Source of the DNA: an uncultured Rhodobacter sp.
GTDB taxonomy: Bacteria; Pseudomonadota; Alphaproteobacteria; Rhodobacterales; Rhodobacteraceae
Assembly (NCBI GenBank): GCA_937901435.1
Contig: CALGTJ010000623.1
Span: forward strand, 1 to 18,899
Direction: 5' to 3'
Length of the DNA stretch: 18,899 nucleotides
A program made the position numbers and the translations under genes. Shown here piece by piece: positions 1 to 8,321 of the stretch. The notes beneath the pieces were generated by a model. The model had not been told where the DNA came from, searched no databases, and worked only from the letters and a program-made list of their open reading frames with translations. Each line of letters starts with the position of its first letter. Position 1 is the first letter of the stretch.

Positions 1-25
1 TACCTATAAGGAAGCCCTGCCCGCT

Positions 26-1171
26 TCAAGCAAGTTTAATCTGACAGAGCCCTCGCAGGGTTTGGGCAACAAGGCCCATGTAGGCATCGTCATATCCGGC
101 TTCATTTTCCAAGACACTGAGAAAGGCGCAGCATGTCCCCGACAGCGTGTCGACCATCAGAAACTGACCGCCGTACCCAGCATGTCCGACAAACCGCCCG
201 TCTGTCATCAGATGGTTTGAATACCGAAGCCAGTCCTTTGGAGGGGTGAGTTTGGGGGCCTCGCGCGACAGGCTATGGGCGATGAAAGCTGCATTCGCAA
301 AGGGCTTGCCCGAAATGTCGCTGCCTGCACGGGCAAACAACAATCCAAATCGCGCAAGGTCACGCACACTCAGACACCCACCGCCGGAAAAGGCCGGGAA
401 GCCGTCAGGACTGAGGCTGATGTGAAACGCTCCCTCATATCCAGCGGCATCTACGATGTCCTCAATGAGCTGCGCCAATGGTTTTGGCGAAACAGCCGCC
501 ACGATGCGGGTCAAGACGTCTGTATTGGCAGATTTATAATCAGCATGGTCGCACCGATCCGTTGGTGTAAAACCAGTGATCGCATTAGTGAAATCCACCA
601 AAGTGGTCTCTGCCAGATCGGGCGCGGGCAGACGCCAGCCCAAAGCAATCTCCTCGGTGTAACAGTCCGCATGCGGGTCGCTGTAGTCTTCGGAAAAATC
701 GTTGCTGACAGCCATATCCAAAAGCGATTGCACTGTGGCTTGCGCGTACCCCGTTCCAATGTCTGGCAGATAGTCGGCAACCTTGGCTTCACACGATATC
801 AAACCCTGTTCCAGAAGTTGCCCGACAATCAGATGAATGTGCAGCTTGGATACAGATTGAATGGAATGCGGTGTTGTTGTTGTGAAATCATCCGCCGCAG
901 CTTCCATCACGATCCGGTTGCCTTGAATACAGCAGATTGCCGAGAACGCCGGATGATCAAGCAGGTCTTGCAAGCCCGCTGGTTGATCGTGCAGCCCTTC
1001 CTTTGACGGTTCCAACATCAGAACATTTTGCGACCGCACCATCAGTGTGCGGCGAAACAAATGATGCGCATTGTGAAACCCATGACGGCGATGCGCGGGC
1101 TGGTTCCAACGTTGTTTATTGTCCGCGCCGACAGTCAGGTCGGGGTTTGGAATGATCCTCGCACCGCTCAT
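26..1171 (-). CDS. Serine hydrolase, class C beta-lactamase / 6-aminohexanoate-dimer hydrolase fold
   Basis: This 381-residue protein has the serine-acylase signatures of the beta-lactamase/DD-peptidase fold: an SxxK motif SVSK (Ser106, Lys109), a tyrosine motif YKSAN (Tyr212 as likely general base) and a late HAGYGGQ motif in the KTG-like position. The family hydrolyses amides or esters through an acyl-serine intermediate; the substrate here is unknown. I chose the ATG at 1169-1171 because it overlaps the stop of the upstream synthetase gene in an ATGA arrangement, as at several other junctions here. A longer reading frame to 1288 would run 120 nt into that gene. No signal peptide is visible, so it is probably cytoplasmic. 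As last gene of the carnitine-type operon it might release the onium acid from an ester or amide form, such as an acylcarnitine; this is inference. The fold call is firm, the role open. Confidence 0.82.
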   Translation of the reverse strand: MSGARIIPNPDLTVGADNKQRWNQPAHRRHGFHNAHHLFRRTLMVRSQNVLMLEPSKEGLHDQPAGLQDLLDHPAFSAICCIQGNRIVMEAAADDFTTTTPHSIQSVSKLHIHLIVGQLLEQGLISCEAKVADYLPDIGTGYAQATVQSLLDMAVSNDFSEDYSDPHADCYTEEIALGWRLPAPDLAETTLVDFTNAITGFTPTDRCDHADYKSANTDVLTRIVAAVSPKPLAQLIEDIVDAAGYEGAFHISLSPDGFPAFSGGGCLSVRDLARFGLLFARAGSDISGKPFANAAFIAHSLSREAPKLTPPKDWLRYSNHLMTDGRFVGHAGYGGQFLMVDTLSGTCCAFLSVLENEAGYDDAYMGLVAQTLRGLCQIKLA

Positions 1172-3261
1172 GTCGCGACTGCGCAGTGCACCAAGGCATC
1201 TACCGCGCAAACGTGGTCGGAATAGACAAACAGCGGATTGATCTCGATCTCTGCGATCGTGGCCCGTTCTTGCAGGTAGGCCTGACAAAGAGTGTCAATT
1301 TCGGCTGCAATTTTGGACAGTTCTGCTTTGGGTCGACCCCGAAATCCCCCAAGCAACCGCGCAACACGCAGGCTTTTCAGAGCCTTCTCAATGTCTTCAG
1401 CGGTTGAGGGCAAAAGCAGGGTTACCGCATCGCCCACCAACTCAACCAGAACGCCGCCGCTGCCCAACACCAATGCCGCGCCAAACTGCGGATCACTGCG
1501 CAGGGTGACGATAAGCTCGGCCAAAGGAGGCGGCGACATAGTCTCGATCAGAAACCTGTCTGAGACAGCTGCGGGCTTGTGTTCCGTGACATCCGTGCGC
1601 ATCTGCGCTGCTGCTTTGGAAACTTCAGCGTCGTCATTCAAATTCAGCGCTACTGCTCCTGCTTCGGTCTTATGGGCCAGAAGTGGGCTCATCATCTTGA
1701 GCGCTACCGGAAAGCCGATTTCATGCGCGATTTCGCTGAGTTGTTCTGCAGTGGCGACCCTGCCCTGCGGCACAGCCACGCCTTGTTTGGCCAGCCAGTC
1801 TTTACCTTTGTCTTCCGTTAACATTTCCAGCGCACCGACCTGCCTCGCAGGCAACAACGGTGCGGGCATCCGCAAGGAAATGCGCGCACGGGTCTGCGCC
1901 CAAGTGGCAGCCTGGCCAATGGCGTTCAAAGTCTCATGGATGCCTTGCATCGGGGCAAGCCCCTCAGCGATCAGGAACTGACGGGTTTCAAGGTCCATGT
2001 TCTCAGGCAAAGTCGCGCAAATAGCGGCAGGCAGGCTCTGTTCTTTGGCCGCTCGCCCAAAGGCTGCTGCGTCCTGTTGATAATACCCTTTGGAGGCATC
2101 CAACCCCGCTGCGGGATAATCCTGAACAAGGACAGCAGCATCCGCGCCTACTGCCGCAATGGCCTTTGCAAACACAGGATAGGTCAGATCGCCCTGCCCC
2201 CAGATTGGCGTGGTATAATCCAGCGGGTTTGACACAGTTGCGATCTCGGGCAACAAAGCTTTGAGCGCCGTTTCTTCCACAGGATCAACAGGTGGAAACA
2301 CCAGCCCGATCTTTTCGGCGTAATCCGCAAGCATCGTGGCCCCCCCGCCCGAGCAGGTAAACCCAGCCACGCGCGCGCCCTTGGGTGCACCGACCACGCA
2401 GAGGTATTTGAGCGTTTCAATAAACTGCGAGGGGTTCGTCACGCTGATCACGCCAGTACGCGCAAACAGCGCCTCATAAAGCTCGGTCGCGCCAGACAGT
2501 GATCCGGTATGGCTGACGGTCAATGCAGACCCGATTTCGGAACTGCCGGTCTTGAGCGCGACAACTGGAATGCCCTTGGACAGCGCCTTGAGTGCGGCGC
2601 GTTCAAAGCAGGGGATGTCTTGCAACCCTTCGATGTGCAGGCCAATGGCCCGCACGGCAGGGTCATCGGTGAATATTTCTAGAAAATCTTCCTGCCCCAG
2701 GACTGCCTGATTGCCCGCCGAGACCATATAGGCCAGCGGCAAAGAGCGTTGGCTCATTGTGATGTCTGACGAAAACATGCCCGATTGCGTGATGATCGCA
2801 GCACCATATCCGGGCGACCAGCCGCCGTGTTCAAACGACCACAGGGCGGCATTGTCGATGTAGTTGATTACCCCGTAGCAATTGGGACCAATCAGCGCCA
2901 TGTCACCTGTGGCGTCGATCAATGCTTGTTCAGCGGCCGCATCGCCAGTTTCCTTGAAGCCGGCCGAGAAACACACCACGCCGCCCGCGCCCATTTGCGC
3001 AAGGGTCTGCAACGCCGCGACCACACGCCCCGCCGGAATAGCGAGATAGACTGCATCGGGTGCTTCGGGCAGATCGTTGATCGAAGCGACGCAGGGCAGT
3101 CCTGCAAGCTCTGACCGCTTGGTGTTCACAGCCCACATCTGTCCTTGAAAGCCCCGCCTGCGCGCTTCTTTGATCGCGATCGTTGCATCGCGCCCGCCGA
3201 TGAATGCGATATGGCGCGGACTTAGCAGGCGCTGGAAATTTGCGCGACGTTCAGGGGTCAT
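1168..3261 (-). CDS. NDP-forming acyl-CoA synthetase (acetate-CoA ligase family, fused subunits)
   Basis: At 697 residues this has the usual length of the one-chain acyl-CoA synthetases (NDP-forming). The N-terminal CoA-binding domain starts with SPRHIAFIGG (residues 14-23). The succinyl-CoA-synthetase-like middle domain carries LIGPNCYG (123-130), ITQSGMFSSD (157-166) and the phospho-histidine motif SHTGSLSG with His251. The C-terminal ATP-grasp domain (about 480-697) contains HKTEAGAVALNL and ends with EINPLFVY. The family couples ATP cleavage to thioester formation via a phosphohistidine. Its start overlaps the stop of the acyl-CoA dehydrogenase gene (ATGA at 3258-3261), so the two are coupled. 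In this context the likely job is activating gamma-butyrobetaine, crotonobetaine or a related betaine to its CoA ester, a step performed by the unrelated ANL-type CaiC in enterobacteria. Family call firm, substrate inferred. Confidence 0.88.
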   Translation of the reverse strand: MTPERRANFQRLLSPRHIAFIGGRDATIAIKEARRRGFQGQMWAVNTKRSELAGLPCVASINDLPEAPDAVYLAIPAGRVVAALQTLAQMGAGGVVCFSAGFKETGDAAAEQALIDATGDMALIGPNCYGVINYIDNAALWSFEHGGWSPGYGAAIITQSGMFSSDITMSQRSLPLAYMVSAGNQAVLGQEDFLEIFTDDPAVRAIGLHIEGLQDIPCFERAALKALSKGIPVVALKTGSSEIGSALTVSHTGSLSGATELYEALFARTGVISVTNPSQFIETLKYLCVVGAPKGARVAGFTCSGGGATMLADYAEKIGLVFPPVDPVEETALKALLPEIATVSNPLDYTTPIWGQGDLTYPVFAKAIAAVGADAAVLVQDYPAAGLDASKGYYQQDAAAFGRAAKEQSLPAAICATLPENMDLETRQFLIAEGLAPMQGIHETLNAIGQAATWAQTRARISLRMPAPLLPARQVGALEMLTEDKGKDWLAKQGVAVPQGRVATAEQLSEIAHEIGFPVALKMMSPLLAHKTEAGAVALNLNDDAEVSKAAAQMRTDVTEHKPAAVSDRFLIETMSPPPLAELIVTLRSDPQFGAALVLGSGGVLVELVGDAVTLLLPSTAEDIEKALKSLRVARLLGGFRGRPKAELSKIAAEIDTLCQAYLQERATIAEIEINPLFVYSDHVCAVDALVHCAVAT

Positions 3262-4418
3262 GCACCAAGCGGCCGCAAGATGGAGCGTGTGATAATGTGG
3301 CGTTGGATTTCGCTTGTGCCGTCCCAGATGCGTTCCAAACGGCTATCACGCCAGAAGCGTTGAATAGGCATTTCTTCCATCAACCCCATGCCGCCGAAGA
3401 TTTGCACCGCATCATCGGCGATCTTGCCCAACATTTCCGCGCAGAATACTTTGACCATCGCCGCATCAGCATCGCTCATCACGCCCTTTTCAGCGCGAGC
3501 CACGGCGTCATTTACCAACAGGTCTGCTGCGCGCAGATTGATCGCTCCATCTGCCAGACGAAAACCCGTCGCCTGAAACGTCCCGATGGGTTTGCCGAAT
3601 TGCTTGCGCGTTGCGGCCCAATCGGTCGCCATATTCAAGATACGCTCCGCCTTGCCGCAGCAGGTTGCACCGACCCAGATGCGTCCCATGCCAAGCCATT
3701 TACCCGACAATTCCAACCCGCGCCCCTCTTCGCCCAAAATTTTCTCAGGGCCAAGACGCACATTATCGAAATGCAACTCGAACGTCTTGTACCCGCGATA
3801 GCTGACACAGCGCGTGCCTTCGCGACAGTCAAACCCCGCCATGCCCACATCAACCAAAAACGCCGTCACCCTTTTGCGTGGTCCACGCGGTGTTTCATCT
3901 ACGCCCGTCGCCGCAAAGACAATGGCGAAGTCGGGCATGCAGGGACCAGAGATGAAGTGTTTTGAACCGTTCAGAACCCAGTCTTCCCCATCTTGCCGCG
4001 CATTGGTTTTCATGCCCATGACGTCAGATCCCGCATCCGGTTCGGTCAAGGCAAACAACTCGCGTTTTTCACCACGCACGGCAGGCAGGAGGTAGCGCTC
4101 GCGTTGCTCTGCGTCGCAGGCCATCAGCAGCTCCGTGGGCCGCGCCGCCCAGCTTTGCAGCGCATGGCTGGTCTTGCCGTATTCGCGTTCAATCAACGCC
4201 ATTTGCGCAATGCCCAAGCCGCCACCGCCAACCTCTTCGGGCAGGTTGCAGGCGTAAAGGCCCAGTTCTTTTGACTTGGCTTCAATCGCGCGTCCGATCT
4301 CTTCTGGCACATGGCCCAATCGATCCACTTGTTCCTCGTGGGGAAACATTTCGGTTTCGACAAAGCGGCGGACCGTGTTGATCAACAGGTCGCTTTCAAC
4401 GGATGTTTCCATGTTCAT
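3258..4418 (-). CDS. Acyl-CoA dehydrogenase, probable gamma-butyrobetainyl-CoA dehydrogenase
   Basis: This 386-residue protein is a full-length acyl-CoA dehydrogenase: helical N-terminal domain, FAD-binding motif FALTEPDAGSD (residues 122-132), central beta domain, and C-terminal helical domain with RKQFGKPIGTFQ and IFGGMG. It would use FAD to introduce a 2,3 double bond into an acyl-CoA and pass electrons to ETF. The catalytic-base motif reads IWDGTSEIQR, putting Asp366 where most family members have Glu. Start ATG 4416-4418 follows a TGAGG Shine-Dalgarno sequence about 6 nt upstream; only 11 nt separate it from the permease gene, and its stop overlaps the synthetase start. Next to a synthetase and in a cluster with CaiD and a carnitine-dehydrogenase-like enzyme, oxidation of gamma-butyrobetainyl-CoA to crotonobetainyl-CoA is the best guess; a CaiA-type reductase in the reverse direction is the alternative. 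Confidence 0.88.
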   Translation of the reverse strand: MNMETSVESDLLINTVRRFVETEMFPHEEQVDRLGHVPEEIGRAIEAKSKELGLYACNLPEEVGGGGLGIAQMALIEREYGKTSHALQSWAARPTELLMACDAEQRERYLLPAVRGEKRELFALTEPDAGSDVMGMKTNARQDGEDWVLNGSKHFISGPCMPDFAIVFAATGVDETPRGPRKRVTAFLVDVGMAGFDCREGTRCVSYRGYKTFELHFDNVRLGPEKILGEEGRGLELSGKWLGMGRIWVGATCCGKAERILNMATDWAATRKQFGKPIGTFQATGFRLADGAINLRAADLLVNDAVARAEKGVMSDADAAMVKVFCAEMLGKIADDAVQIFGGMGLMEEMPIQRFWRDSRLERIWDGTSEIQRHIITRSILRPLGA

Positions 4419-4429
4419 AAAAACCTCAC

Positions 4430-5227
4430 TTAGGTTGCATTATTGCTGGCGTTTCGGCGCGACTGGATAGCAAAGATCACAAAGGCGATGAAGGTGATCG
4501 CGATCAGTACCACTGCCGCAGCTGCCACGGTTGGGTCGGTGTTTTCGCGGATGCCGTTCCACATGCGGCGCGGCAGGGTATAGACGCTGAATTTCGAGAT
4601 GAACAGCGTCACAACAATCTCGTCCCAGCTTAGGATGAAGGCGAACAGCGCGCCCGCAAGGACGCCCGGTTTGATTGACGGCAGGATCACCCTGCGCATG
4701 GTGGTCCAGTTGGACGCGCCAAGGTTTTTGCTTGCCTGTTCCAGCTTAGGATCAAAGGTGGCAAGGGATGCGCTGACGGTGATCAACACCATCGGGGCGG
4801 CGAGAATTGTGTGTGCAAGGATGAGCCCCGCATAACTGTCCAGCAGACCAAGCGGTATCCAAAGGCGGTAGAACGCCATCGCCGAAATGATCTGTGGAAT
4901 GATGAGCGGCAAGAGCAGGAAAGCGCGGACAAGCTCGCTGTATTTCGACGAGACGCGCCAAAGACCAATGGCGCAGAGCGTACCAAGCGTTGTGGCAAGC
5001 ACGGAGGTCGAAATAGCGATCACACCACTTTGGAAAAAGCTCGACAGCCATTCCTCGCTGGTGAACAGCTTTTGAAAATGACGAAAAGACAACTCGCCCG
5101 AAGGCATCGACAGGAACCGCTTAGGCGTCAGCGAAACTGGGATGGCGATCAACGCAGGCGTCACCAAGAACAGCAGTAAGACCCATGCGCCAACGCGGTT
5201 GAAAAGTGAGAACAACCCGACTTTCAT
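4430..5227 (-). CDS. ABC importer inner-membrane permease (PotC type)
   Basis: This 265-residue membrane protein begins MKVGLFSLFNRVGAW and has about six hydrophobic segments. The cytoplasmic EAA loop reads EQASKNLGASNWTTMRRVIL and contacts the ATPase. It belongs to the PotC branch of binding-protein-dependent permeases. The start at 5225-5227 overlaps the stop of the preceding permease gene (ATGA), which rules out a longer frame reaching 5338. The partner genes (second permease, binding protein, ATPase) lie immediately upstream in the same operon, so a complete importer is encoded. Polyamine-type importers also carry other small cations and betaines; the neighbouring carnitine-type enzymes suggest an onium compound as substrate. 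Confidence 0.9.
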   Translation of the reverse strand: MKVGLFSLFNRVGAWVLLLFLVTPALIAIPVSLTPKRFLSMPSGELSFRHFQKLFTSEEWLSSFFQSGVIAISTSVLATTLGTLCAIGLWRVSSKYSELVRAFLLLPLIIPQIISAMAFYRLWIPLGLLDSYAGLILAHTILAAPMVLITVSASLATFDPKLEQASKNLGASNWTTMRRVILPSIKPGVLAGALFAFILSWDEIVVTLFISKFSVYTLPRRMWNGIRENTDPTVAAAAVVLIAITFIAFVIFAIQSRRNASNNAT

Positions 5228-6072
5228 CGCGCTGCCCCCCCGAAGACGGTGCTGAGTTTCATAAACCGTGACATGATCCAGAGCATTGCCAATACGCCAA
5301 AGAGCATCAACGCGGCCAGCATTGCCGCCGTACCCCATTTTAGCGTGACCAGCAATTGGACCGAGATATATTCGGCCACCATCAGCACCTTGCCGCCGCC
5401 CAGCACGGCTGGCGTGACGTAAAATCCAAGGCTGAGGATGAATACTAGCAAGGTCGAGGCCACCAGCCCGGGTGTTGTCAGCGGCAGATATATCCGCCAG
5501 AACGTCTGTGCGCCCGTGGCACCCAGATTGCGGGACGCATCCATCACGCGCTTGTCCAGCGCCTGCATCGAAACCAAAAGCGGCAACACTGCGTAAGGGA
5601 TCATATAGTGGATCATGCCAATCAGCACGCCAAGTTCATTGCGCATAAACGCTATCGGTTCGGCAATCAGCCCGATGTCCTCAAGTGCAACGTTCACCAG
5701 CCCTTTGCGCCCCAGCAGCATCAACCATGAAAAGGTCCGCACAAGGATGGATATCCAAAAGGACACAAGCAGCAACGTCAGCATATAGTTCTTCTGGCGC
5801 TGGTGGCAGTGCACCATGGCGTAGGCAATCGAATAGCCCAGTGTCACACTGAACAGGGTGGTGATGATGCAGATCCGGACAGTAGTCCAGAGGATGCGAA
5901 GTAATGCGTCGCTTTCACCCAGTTTGGCATAGTTGCCAAACCCCGGTTCAGGGTCTGTGACACTGAGCCAAAGGATGTTCAGGATCGGACCCAAATAGAG
6001 GGCCACCACCAGCACCAACAGAGGCGCGATGATCAACCAGCCGGGATGTATGTGTTTGCGCAGTGCGTGCAT
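5224..6072 (-). CDS. ABC importer inner-membrane permease (PotB type)
   Basis: This roughly 282-residue permease starts MHALRKHIHPGW, followed by a hydrophobic segment and about five more. Its EAA loop reads MDASRNLGATGAQTFWRIYL. I use the ATG at 6070-6072. The longer frame would begin with a TTG at 6106-6108 that sits in the loop of an intrinsic terminator hairpin, an unlikely place for initiation. No strong Shine-Dalgarno sequence precedes the chosen ATG, so the permease is probably made at a lower level than the binding protein. It pairs with the PotC-type permease downstream (4-nt overlap). Confidence 0.88.
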   Translation of the reverse strand: MHALRKHIHPGWLIIAPLLVLVVALYLGPILNILWLSVTDPEPGFGNYAKLGESDALLRILWTTVRICIITTLFSVTLGYSIAYAMVHCHQRQKNYMLTLLLVSFWISILVRTFSWLMLLGRKGLVNVALEDIGLIAEPIAFMRNELGVLIGMIHYMIPYAVLPLLVSMQALDKRVMDASRNLGATGAQTFWRIYLPLTTPGLVASTLLVFILSLGFYVTPAVLGGGKVLMVAEYISVQLLVTLKWGTAAMLAALMLFGVLAMLWIMSRFMKLSTVFGGAAR

Positions 6073-6086
6073 TTGGGGTTCGTTTC

Positions 6087-6120
6087 GAAAAAAGCCGCCC
6101 AACACCAAAGTGTCGGGCGG
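6087..6120 (-). terminator. Intrinsic terminator between binding-protein and permease genes
   Basis: Read on the minus strand, an 11-bp GC-rich stem (plus-strand arms 6095-6105 and 6110-6120, one G-U pair) with a 4-nt loop is followed by a run of six U residues (6088-6093). It lies 14 nt past the stop of the binding-protein gene and before the first permease gene of the same operon. A partially read-through terminator here would give more binding-protein mRNA than permease mRNA, a common stoichiometry device in ABC importer operons. Confidence 0.82.
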
Positions 6121-6134
6121 GAGGTCAGGGACAG

Positions 6135-7241
6135 TTAGCTGATCGCTTCGAGGAATGCGTTGACCGCATCACCGCCATTTTTGCCCCACCAATCGGGATC
6201 GTTGTAGACGATCTTGTCGATGTTCTTGGCCGAGGTGATCGCATAATCCTGCTGATCCTCGGGGATTTCGCCAAAGGCCGCCGGGTTGGAAGGCGTCATG
6301 CCAAGGCAGTCAAGAAGCGCAAGTTGCGCAGGTACTTCTTGCGCGGTTGCGATAAACTGCATCACGGCGGCACCGGCTGGATTTCCCTTGGGCACGATAT
6401 AGGCACCGGGCATCGCAATCGCCTGATTGTTGACCAGTTTGAAGCGCCCATCGGTGTCATTTTCGATGTTGCGGCCCCGGTTTTGCCATATCATGCCCAT
6501 GGTGACTTCGCCATTAACGCACATCGAATGCGCCTCAGATCCTGATCCCCAATAGAGGCTGTCAGCCTTGATGGATTTGAGCTTGGCAAGGGCACGGTCC
6601 ATATCGAGGGGATAGAGCGCATCACCTGCCACACCGTCCGCCATCAACGCGGCCTCAAGTGATCCATTGGCCCATTTATACAGTGAACGCATTCCGGGGA
6701 ACTTGGCCGTGTCAAAGAAATCAGCCCAGTTTTGAGGGGGGTTATCACCGTAAGCCTCGGTGTCATAGACAAAGGCATAGCCATAAAGGATGACCGACAC
6801 GCCATATTTAAGCGCATAGCCGGGCAATGTTTTTTCCTTGGAAACAACGGAATAATCAATCGGCTCAAGGTGACCAGTCGGCCCTAAAGATACCGCATTG
6901 AACAGGTCCGCATCCGCCACGTCAGCTGTGACATTGCCGCTGTCGACCATCTCTTTGATCTTGCCCTCCAGCGGGCCAGAGGTGTCGAACTTCAGCCCCT
7001 TGCCTGTGGATGCCGTGAACGCGTCACCAATGGCAGAACCGTGGCATTCCTCGGACTGGCCACCCCAGTTCCACATAACCACGTGATCTGCCGCAGCTTG
7101 GGCATCTCCCGCCATCACAGAGCTTAGTGCGACGCCTGACGCCCCGCAAAGGGCGAGGAATGTACGGCGATCCATGCGCCCTTCTTTGTAAGCATGCGCA
7201 CCGTCGTTAAGCATTTCTTTCATGAACTGTTTGTCTTGCAT
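6135..7241 (-). CDS. Tat-exported periplasmic substrate-binding protein (PotD/spermidine-putrescine type)
   Basis: This 368-residue protein carries a twin-arginine signal: a long polar N-terminus, then MDRRTFLALCG with Arg25-Arg26, a hydrophobic stretch and a likely cleavage after AQA near residue 49. The mature part opens VVMWNWGGQSEE and has the layout of family 1 extracellular solute-binding proteins related to PotD. Tat export implies folding in the cytoplasm before crossing. A near-perfect Shine-Dalgarno AGGAGGA (minus strand, 7248-7254) stands 6 nt before the ATG, the best ribosome site in the operon. An intrinsic terminator follows the gene. The ligand is not readable from sequence; gamma-butyrobetaine, carnitine or another onium compound fits the neighbours, a polyamine is the default alternative. 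Confidence 0.88.
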   Translation of the reverse strand: MQDKQFMKEMLNDGAHAYKEGRMDRRTFLALCGASGVALSSVMAGDAQAAADHVVMWNWGGQSEECHGSAIGDAFTASTGKGLKFDTSGPLEGKIKEMVDSGNVTADVADADLFNAVSLGPTGHLEPIDYSVVSKEKTLPGYALKYGVSVILYGYAFVYDTEAYGDNPPQNWADFFDTAKFPGMRSLYKWANGSLEAALMADGVAGDALYPLDMDRALAKLKSIKADSLYWGSGSEAHSMCVNGEVTMGMIWQNRGRNIENDTDGRFKLVNNQAIAMPGAYIVPKGNPAGAAVMQFIATAQEVPAQLALLDCLGMTPSNPAAFGEIPEDQQDYAITSAKNIDKIVYNDPDWWGKNGGDAVNAFLEAIS

Positions 7242-7262
7242 TTTTAGTCCTCCTATTGATGT

Positions 7263-7308
7263 GCCGGCTTTTGTCCGGCTGGTTTGGTGAGGTGCCTTTG
7301 CGGCACTC
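7263..7308 (-). other. Two small hairpins in the leader of the binding-protein gene
   Basis: The 78-nt gap between the ATPase stop and the binding-protein start holds two short inverted repeats: GCCGG (7263-7267) with CCGGC (7275-7279), and GTGCC (7292-7296) with GGCAC (7302-7306). Neither is followed by a U-run on the transcribed strand, so they are not terminators. They could act as 5' stabilisers of a processed binding-protein mRNA, or be chance structures. Confidence 0.4.
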
Positions 7309-7319
7309 TATTGTAAAAT

Positions 7320-8321
7320 CTAGGTGTCGTGTAATTCGACAGCAGCGGCCTCCTGCCAGAGCAGGTCAACTTCAGCGCCCTCAGTCAGCGCCTCTTGATT
7401 GCGCCAAACGTCGATATCGACCTCAATCTCGTCCTCCTGCACGCTGTCGACGATGATCCGCTGCATTGAGCCAAAATAGGTGATGGAGCGGATGGTGCCG
7501 CTGACGCGGGCATCGCGCCCACCTTGCCCCAAACGCAGGTCGATCTTTTCGGGCCGCAGGGCGTATGTCTTGTCGCCTTGCGTGATGAAATTTGATTTAC
7601 CCAGAAAGCTGGCCGCAAACTTGGTTGCGGGACGCTCGTACAATTCAACAGGCGTACCCACCTGTTCGATCGCCCCGTCGCGCATGATCACGATGCGGTC
7701 CGACATCGACAGCGCTTCTTCTTGATCATGTGTAACATAGATGAATGTCGTGCCGACACGTCGGTGGATGTCTTTGAGTTGCTCCTGCACCTCAACCCGC
7801 AGTTTTTTGTCTAACGCCCCCAGCGGTTCATCCAGCAACAATACGGGCGGTGCAAAACACAAGGCACGCGCCAAGGCTACCCGTTGCTGCTGCCCCCCCG
7901 ACAATTGGGTAGGCTTACGATCTGCGAACTCCTGCAATTGCACCAGGTCCAACATCTCATCCACACGGGCCTTTATCTCGGACGCGGAGCGTTTCCGCAC
8001 GCTCAGCGCATAGCCGATATTGTCACGCACCGACATATGCGGGAACAATGCATAGCCCTGAAATACCATACCGAAATTGCGCTTTTCTGCGGGCACATCA
8101 GCGATTGAGGCACCGTCCAGCGCGATGTCGCCTTGGGTAATATCCAAGAACCCCGCGATCATCATCAGCAACGTCGTCTTGCCCGACCCCGAAGGGCCGA
8201 GCAGCGTCAGAAATTCACCCCTTTCAATATCGAGAGTGACACCGTCCACGGCCCGAAACGTCCCGAACATTTTCGATACGTCGCGGATTTGCAGACTGCC
8301 GGTATTGGCAAGATCAGCCAT
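7320..8321 (-). CDS. ABC importer ATPase (PotA type)
   Basis: This 333-residue nucleotide-binding subunit shows every expected motif: Walker A GPSGSGKT (residues 42-49), Q-loop [11 protein letters not shown], signature LSGGQQQ (140-146), Walker B LLLDEP (161-166), D-loop GALD and H-loop His198. The C-terminal portion (about 240-333) with ALRPEKIDL is a TOBE-type domain as in PotA/MalK. It powers import by the two permeases and the Tat-exported binding protein encoded just downstream. The start at 8319-8321 overlaps the BKACE gene's end by 8 nt; a longer frame to 8486 would lie within that gene. Its place directly after the BKACE gene ties transport to betaine catabolism. Confidence 0.93.
   Translation of the reverse strand: MADLANTGSLQIRDVSKMFGTFRAVDGVTLDIERGEFLTLLGPSGSGKTTLLMMIAGFLDITQGDIALDGASIADVPAEKRNFGMVFQGYALFPHMSVRDNIGYALSVRKRSASEIKARVDEMLDLVQLQEFADRKPTQLSGGQQQRVALARALCFAPPVLLLDEPLGALDKKLRVEVQEQLKDIHRRVGTTFIYVTHDQEEALSMSDRIVIMRDGAIEQVGTPVELYERPATKFAASFLGKSNFITQGDKTYALRPEKIDLRLGQGGRDARVSGTIRSITYFGSMQRIIVDSVQEDEIEVDIDVWRNQEALTEGAEVDLLWQEAAAVELHDT

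Noticed and set aside
275..1006. A 243-codon open frame on the plus strand
   Set aside because: It is antisense to the serine hydrolase, shows no recognisable motif, and its composition is that of a reverse-strand shadow.
1172..1288. N-terminal extension of the serine hydrolase
   Set aside because: It would lie inside the synthetase gene in another frame; the ATG at 1169-1171 forms an ATGA overlap and leaves a full-length family protein.
6073..6108. TTG start giving the PotB-type permease 12 more residues
   Set aside because: The TTG falls in the loop of an intrinsic terminator hairpin and has no usable ribosome site; the ATG at 6070-6072 begins a normal permease N-terminus.
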